Source: JAVBLF01 sp031553675 (GTDB lineage: Bacteria; Bacillota; Clostridia; Christensenellales; CALWSW01). Taken from it: a stretch of DNA of 9,296 nucleotides. Under the pieces are notes generated by a model. That model made no database searches and was not told the origin of the DNA. It worked only from the letters and a program-made list of their open reading frames with translations. Positions 5,182-9,296 of this stretch are shown piece by piece. The stretch lies in NCBI GenBank assembly GCA_031553675.1, contig JAVBLF010000128.1, positions 1 through 9,296 of the forward strand, in the 5' to 3' direction. Numbering within the stretch: the first letter of the stretch is position 1; every line of letters begins with the position of its first letter. A program made the translations under genes and the position numbers.

Positions 5182-7245
5182 ATGAGCGAAAGCGAAACCA
5201 GGCAAAGCGCCGAATTCGACCTGTCGGATCCCGAGCGTGAAGCGCTCGAACAGGAAGCGATCGACGTCGTTCGCGGCGAGAGCGATGCCGTCGTCGAAAG
5301 CGCCTTTGCGATCGAGCGCGTCCACGCAGCGCCGTCGGTCGGCGCAGTCGATTCGGCATACAACGCTTCGGAGATCCAGGTGCTCGAGGGCCTGGAAGCT
5401 GTGCGCCGCCGTCCGGGCATGTACATCGGTTCGACGGACGAGCGCGGGCTGCACCACCTCGTCATCGAGATCGTCGACAACTCGATCGATGAAGCATTGG
5501 CTGGGCACTGCGACAGCATTGAAATTCAGATCCACCGCGATCAATCGATCACGATCACCGACAACGGCCGCGGGATCCCCGTGGACATCCATCCGGGGAC
5601 GGGCAAGCCCGGCGTCGAAGTGACGCTGACGGTGCTGCACGCGGGCGGCAAGTTTGACGGCGCGGGCTACAAAGTCTCGGGCGGCCTGCACGGCGTCGGC
5701 ATGTCGGTCGTCAACGCCTTGAGCGAAGCCCTGACCGTCACGGTTTGTCGCGACGGCAAAGTCCACACCCAGCGCTACGAAAACGGCGTGCCCGTGACCG
5801 AGCTGACCGTCATCGGCGAGACGGACAAGACCGGAACGTCGATCTGGTTCCGGCCCAACCCGGAGATTTTCGAAACGACGGAGTTTTCGCTCGAGCAGCT
5901 CAGCGCCCGCATGCGCGAAATGGCATTTTTGAATGCCGGCATCGCGATCTCGATCGAAGACGAGCGCGTCGGCGAACACCACTCGTACCACTACGAAGGC
6001 GGCATCGTCTCCTTCGTGCAATATTTGAACCGCAACAAGGAAGTTTTGTTCGAGGAGCCGATCTACTTCCGCGCCGAGAAAAGCGATTCGGTCGTCGAGG
6101 TGGCGCTCCAGTACAACGACGGTTACCAGGAAAGCGTCTTTTCCTACGCGAACAACATCAACACGCACGAAGGCGGCACCCACCTCGTGGGCTTCAAAAA
6201 CGCCGTCACCCGCGTGGTCAACGATTACGCTCGGCGTTATAAATTCCTGAAAGAAAACGACGCCAAGCTCTCGGGCGAAGACGTGCGCGAGGGCATGAGC
6301 GCGATCATCTCGGTCAAGCTCATGGAGCCGCAGTTTGAAGGCCAGACCAAGACCAAGCTCGGCAACAGCGAAATGCGCGTCATCACCGACAGCATCGTCG
6401 CCGACGGCTTGACAGCCTTTTTGGAGGAAAATCCGGCGACGGCCCGCATTGTCATGGACAAAGCCCTCCAGGCCGCGCGCGCCCGTGAAGCCGCGCGCAA
6501 GGCACGCGAGCTGACCCGCCGCAAGAGCGTGCTGGAATCGACCTCGCTGCCCGGCAAGCTGGCCGACTGCGAAGAGCGCGATCCGGCGCGGTCCGAGATC
6601 TACATCGTCGAGGGCAACAGCGCCGGCGGCAGCGCCAAACAGGGACGCGATCGCCACTACCAGGCCATCCTGCCCCTGCGCGGCAAAATACTCAACGTCG
6701 AAAAGACGAGGCTCGACCGCATCCTGGCCAACCAGGAGATCAAGAACATGATCACGGCTTTCGGTGCGGGCGTGGGCGAGGATTTCGACCCGGCCAAGCT
6801 GCGCTATCACAAGATCATCTGCATGACGGACGCCGACGTCGACGGCTCACACATCCGCATCCTCATGTTGACCTTCTTCTACCGCTATATGCGTCCGCTG
6901 ATCGAGCAGGGCTACGTCTACGTCGCGCAGCCGCCGCTCTACAAAGTGACGAAGAGCAAGACCGACCATTACGTCTACAGCGACGAACAGCTCGATGCGC
7001 TGTTGGATCAAATCGGCCGCGAACCCAAGCCCGACATCCAGCGATACAAAGGCCTCGGCGAGATGAACCCTGAGCAGCTCTGGGAGACGACCATGGATCC
7101 CGCCAAGCGCACGATGTACCGCGTGACGATCAAGGACGCCATCGCCGCCGACGAGCTTCTCACCGTCCTCATGGGCGACAAGGTCGATCCGCGCAGGGAG
7201 TTCATCGAGAAGAACGCCAAGCTCGTCGCGAACCTCGATATCTAG
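5182..7245 (+). CDS. gyrB: DNA gyrase subunit B
   Basis: ATPase subunit of DNA gyrase; with GyrA it forms the A2B2 enzyme that introduces negative supercoils. At 687 residues it is about 50 longer than Bacillota relatives, due to an acidic N-terminal extension (residues 1-59); the conserved part starts at YNASEIQVLEGLEAV (60-74). GHKL ATPase motifs: Glu96 and Asn100 (E. coli Glu42, Asn46), TDNGRGIP at 126-133, SGGLHGVG at 166-173, and QTKTKL with Lys390 (E. coli Lys337). TOPRIM motifs: EGNSAGGSA from Glu477, PLRGKILNVEK, and the metal site TDADVDG (Asp550, 552, 554). Residue 479 is Asn where E. coli has Asp426, a quinolone-resistance position. The C-terminus EFIEKNAKLVANLDI is typical. ATG at 5182 has AAGGAG at 5168-5173; no other in-frame ATG, GTG or TTG occurs before the conserved region. 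The next gene begins 23 bp after the stop. Confidence 0.97.
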   Translation: MSESETRQSAEFDLSDPEREALEQEAIDVVRGESDAVVESAFAIERVHAAPSVGAVDSAYNASEIQVLEGLEAVRRRPGMYIGSTDERGLHHLVIEIVDNSIDEALAGHCDSIEIQIHRDQSITITDNGRGIPVDIHPGTGKPGVEVTLTVLHAGGKFDGAGYKVSGGLHGVGMSVVNALSEALTVTVCRDGKVHTQRYENGVPVTELTVIGETDKTGTSIWFRPNPEIFETTEFSLEQLSARMREMAFLNAGIAISIEDERVGEHHSYHYEGGIVSFVQYLNRNKEVLFEEPIYFRAEKSDSVVEVALQYNDGYQESVFSYANNINTHEGGTHLVGFKNAVTRVVNDYARRYKFLKENDAKLSGEDVREGMSAIISVKLMEPQFEGQTKTKLGNSEMRVITDSIVADGLTAFLEENPATARIVMDKALQAARAREAARKARELTRRKSVLESTSLPGKLADCEERDPARSEIYIVEGNSAGGSAKQGRDRHYQAILPLRGKILNVEKTRLDRILANQEIKNMITAFGAGVGEDFDPAKLRYHKIICMTDADVDGSHIRILMLTFFYRYMRPLIEQGYVYVAQPPLYKVTKSKTDHYVYSDEQLDALLDQIGREPKPDIQRYKGLGEMNPEQLWETTMDPAKRTMYRVTIKDAIAADELLTVLMGDKVDPRREFIEKNAKLVANLDI

Positions 7246-7268
7246 CTTGCAGTATAAAGGTGGCTGTG

Positions 7269-7910
7269 ATGGAGGCAAATCTTCTGTGGATCGCCGTCTT
7301 GCTGGCGGCGCTGCAATCGACCTCGCCCGCGAAGATCCCCTTGCCACATGCTCCTCCGTCGCACAGCGCGCCCGCTGATTCCGAACGCGTCCGTTTCCAT
7401 CGTTACCCGGTGGATACGCCTGTCGAAGACGTCATGCGCGGAGAGGGCTTGGACGAACGCGCATACTTTGTGTCCGACAGGCGTTCTCCGATAGAAAACC
7501 GAATCGTCACCTATCTGCAATCGGAAACGGCCATCTTCGGTCAACCCTGCCTCGTGAGGCATTACTTCATAGAAGGCGCGTATCATTCCGTCGTCTACCG
7601 CTTTTTGCCGAGTGACGACGATGCGGCGGATTTCTTCCTCCGCTTGCGGGACGAGCTCATCGCACAGCTTGGCGAGCCAGAAAAAGACTTGTTGAGTTGG
7701 GGCGGAGGAAAATCGACGGACAGCGCCAAAGGAAGCTTTAGCGAAACGTTTCGGCAGATCCGAGACGGAACATGCAGCCGCGTGGTCTGGTGGCCCACCG
7801 ATCCGGGGCATTGCATGTTGTGGCTTCGTGCGGGAAACACGATAGACCCGATCGATGCAAACGATCAAAGTCTGACCATCAGGCTGGAATTTTACGCTTT
7901 CGATATCTGA
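7269..7910 (+). CDS. Unrecognised, probably exported protein between gyrB and gyrA
   Basis: I do not recognise this 213-residue protein. It starts with a hydrophobic stretch (NLLWIAVLLAALQ, residues 4-16) followed by a small-residue, Pro-rich region (17-36), resembling a signal peptide or membrane anchor, but the usual N-terminal Lys/Arg is missing and no lipobox Cys exists. The body runs in an order seen in small Bacillota sensor-like beta proteins: a PVEDVMRGEG turn (51-60), a beta hairpin around IFGQPCLVRHYFIEGAYHSVVYRF, a helix (117-134) ending in LGEP (134-137), then SWGGG and late beta strands ending LEFYAFDI. That resemblance is a by-eye inference. Cys are at 94, 169 and 182. ATG at 7269 is preferred because AAAGGTGG (7257-7263) lies 5 nt upstream; GTG at 7260 lies inside that site. 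Spacings of 23 bp to gyrB and 27 bp to gyrA, with no promoter seen, imply one operon. It appears less GC-rich than gyrB. Confidence 0.8.
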   Translation: MEANLLWIAVLLAALQSTSPAKIPLPHAPPSHSAPADSERVRFHRYPVDTPVEDVMRGEGLDERAYFVSDRRSPIENRIVTYLQSETAIFGQPCLVRHYFIEGAYHSVVYRFLPSDDDAADFFLRLRDELIAQLGEPEKDLLSWGGGKSTDSAKGSFSETFRQIRDGTCSRVVWWPTDPGHCMLWLRAGNTIDPIDANDQSLTIRLEFYAFDI

Positions 7911-7937
7911 CACGCATCACACCTGTAGGAGACACAT

Positions 7938-9296
<1,359 letters not shown>

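Noticed and set aside
5071..6810. A 579-codon open frame on the minus strand opposite gyrB
   Set aside because: It is the antisense shadow of gyrB, whose motifs are complete on the plus strand. GC-rich codon use keeps the opposite frame open; no ribosome binding site or family motif is visible.
7260..7268. GTG starts at 7260 and 7266 for the gene between gyrB and gyrA
   Set aside because: The first lies within the AAAGGTGG ribosome binding site and the second is only 2 nt from it; ATG at 7269 has suitable spacing.

Overview
The window is a GC-rich bacterial chromosome segment, most likely from a Bacillota/Clostridia-type organism. The main evidence is the order recF - remB (DUF370, YaaB-like) - gyrB - gyrA, which is the classical Bacillota origin-proximal arrangement. 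The sigma-A-type promoters and AGGAGG-type ribosome binding sites agree with this. No mobile element, CRISPR array, tRNA or rRNA gene was found. This is mostly housekeeping DNA with a few unusual details.

Layout. (1) Bases 1-413, minus strand: the N-terminal 137 codons of greA, a transcript-cleavage factor, cut by the window edge. (2) Bases 414-714: a divergent intergenic region. It holds a perfect-consensus promoter firing left into greA and an extended -10 promoter firing right. (3) Bases 715-2469: a phosphoglucomutase/phosphomannomutase of the PgcA type. (4) Bases 2596-3453: a secreted acidic protein of unknown function, closed by a strong intrinsic terminator at 3471-3503. (5) Bases 3552-4643: recF, which seems to have its own promoter so close to the ATG that its mRNA would be leaderless or nearly so. 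(6) Bases 4815-5102: remB, behind its own promoter and a long leader hairpin. (7) Bases 5182-7245: gyrB. (8) Bases 7269-7910: an unrecognised, probably exported protein between the two gyrase genes. (9) Bases 7938-9296: the first 453 codons of gyrA, running off the right edge.

How the genes fit together. RecF (gap repair and replication-fork recovery), GyrA/GyrB (negative supercoiling) and RemB (a small DNA-binding regulator family) form the usual chromosome-maintenance block. Two things differ from the textbook order. The genes immediately 5' of recF are not dnaA, dnaN and yaaA but a sugar-phosphate mutase and a secreted protein. A secreted-type ORF is also inserted between gyrB and gyrA, with spacings of 23 and 27 bp that suggest co-transcription. 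The most checkable oddities are an Asn in GyrB at the position of E. coli Asp426 (a known quinolone-resistance position), a roughly 50-residue acidic N-terminal extension of GyrB, an apparent insertion in the GreA C-terminal domain, the leaderless-looking recF start, and hairpins at or near the predicted 5' end of several transcripts. I do not see a convincing new multi-gene system.
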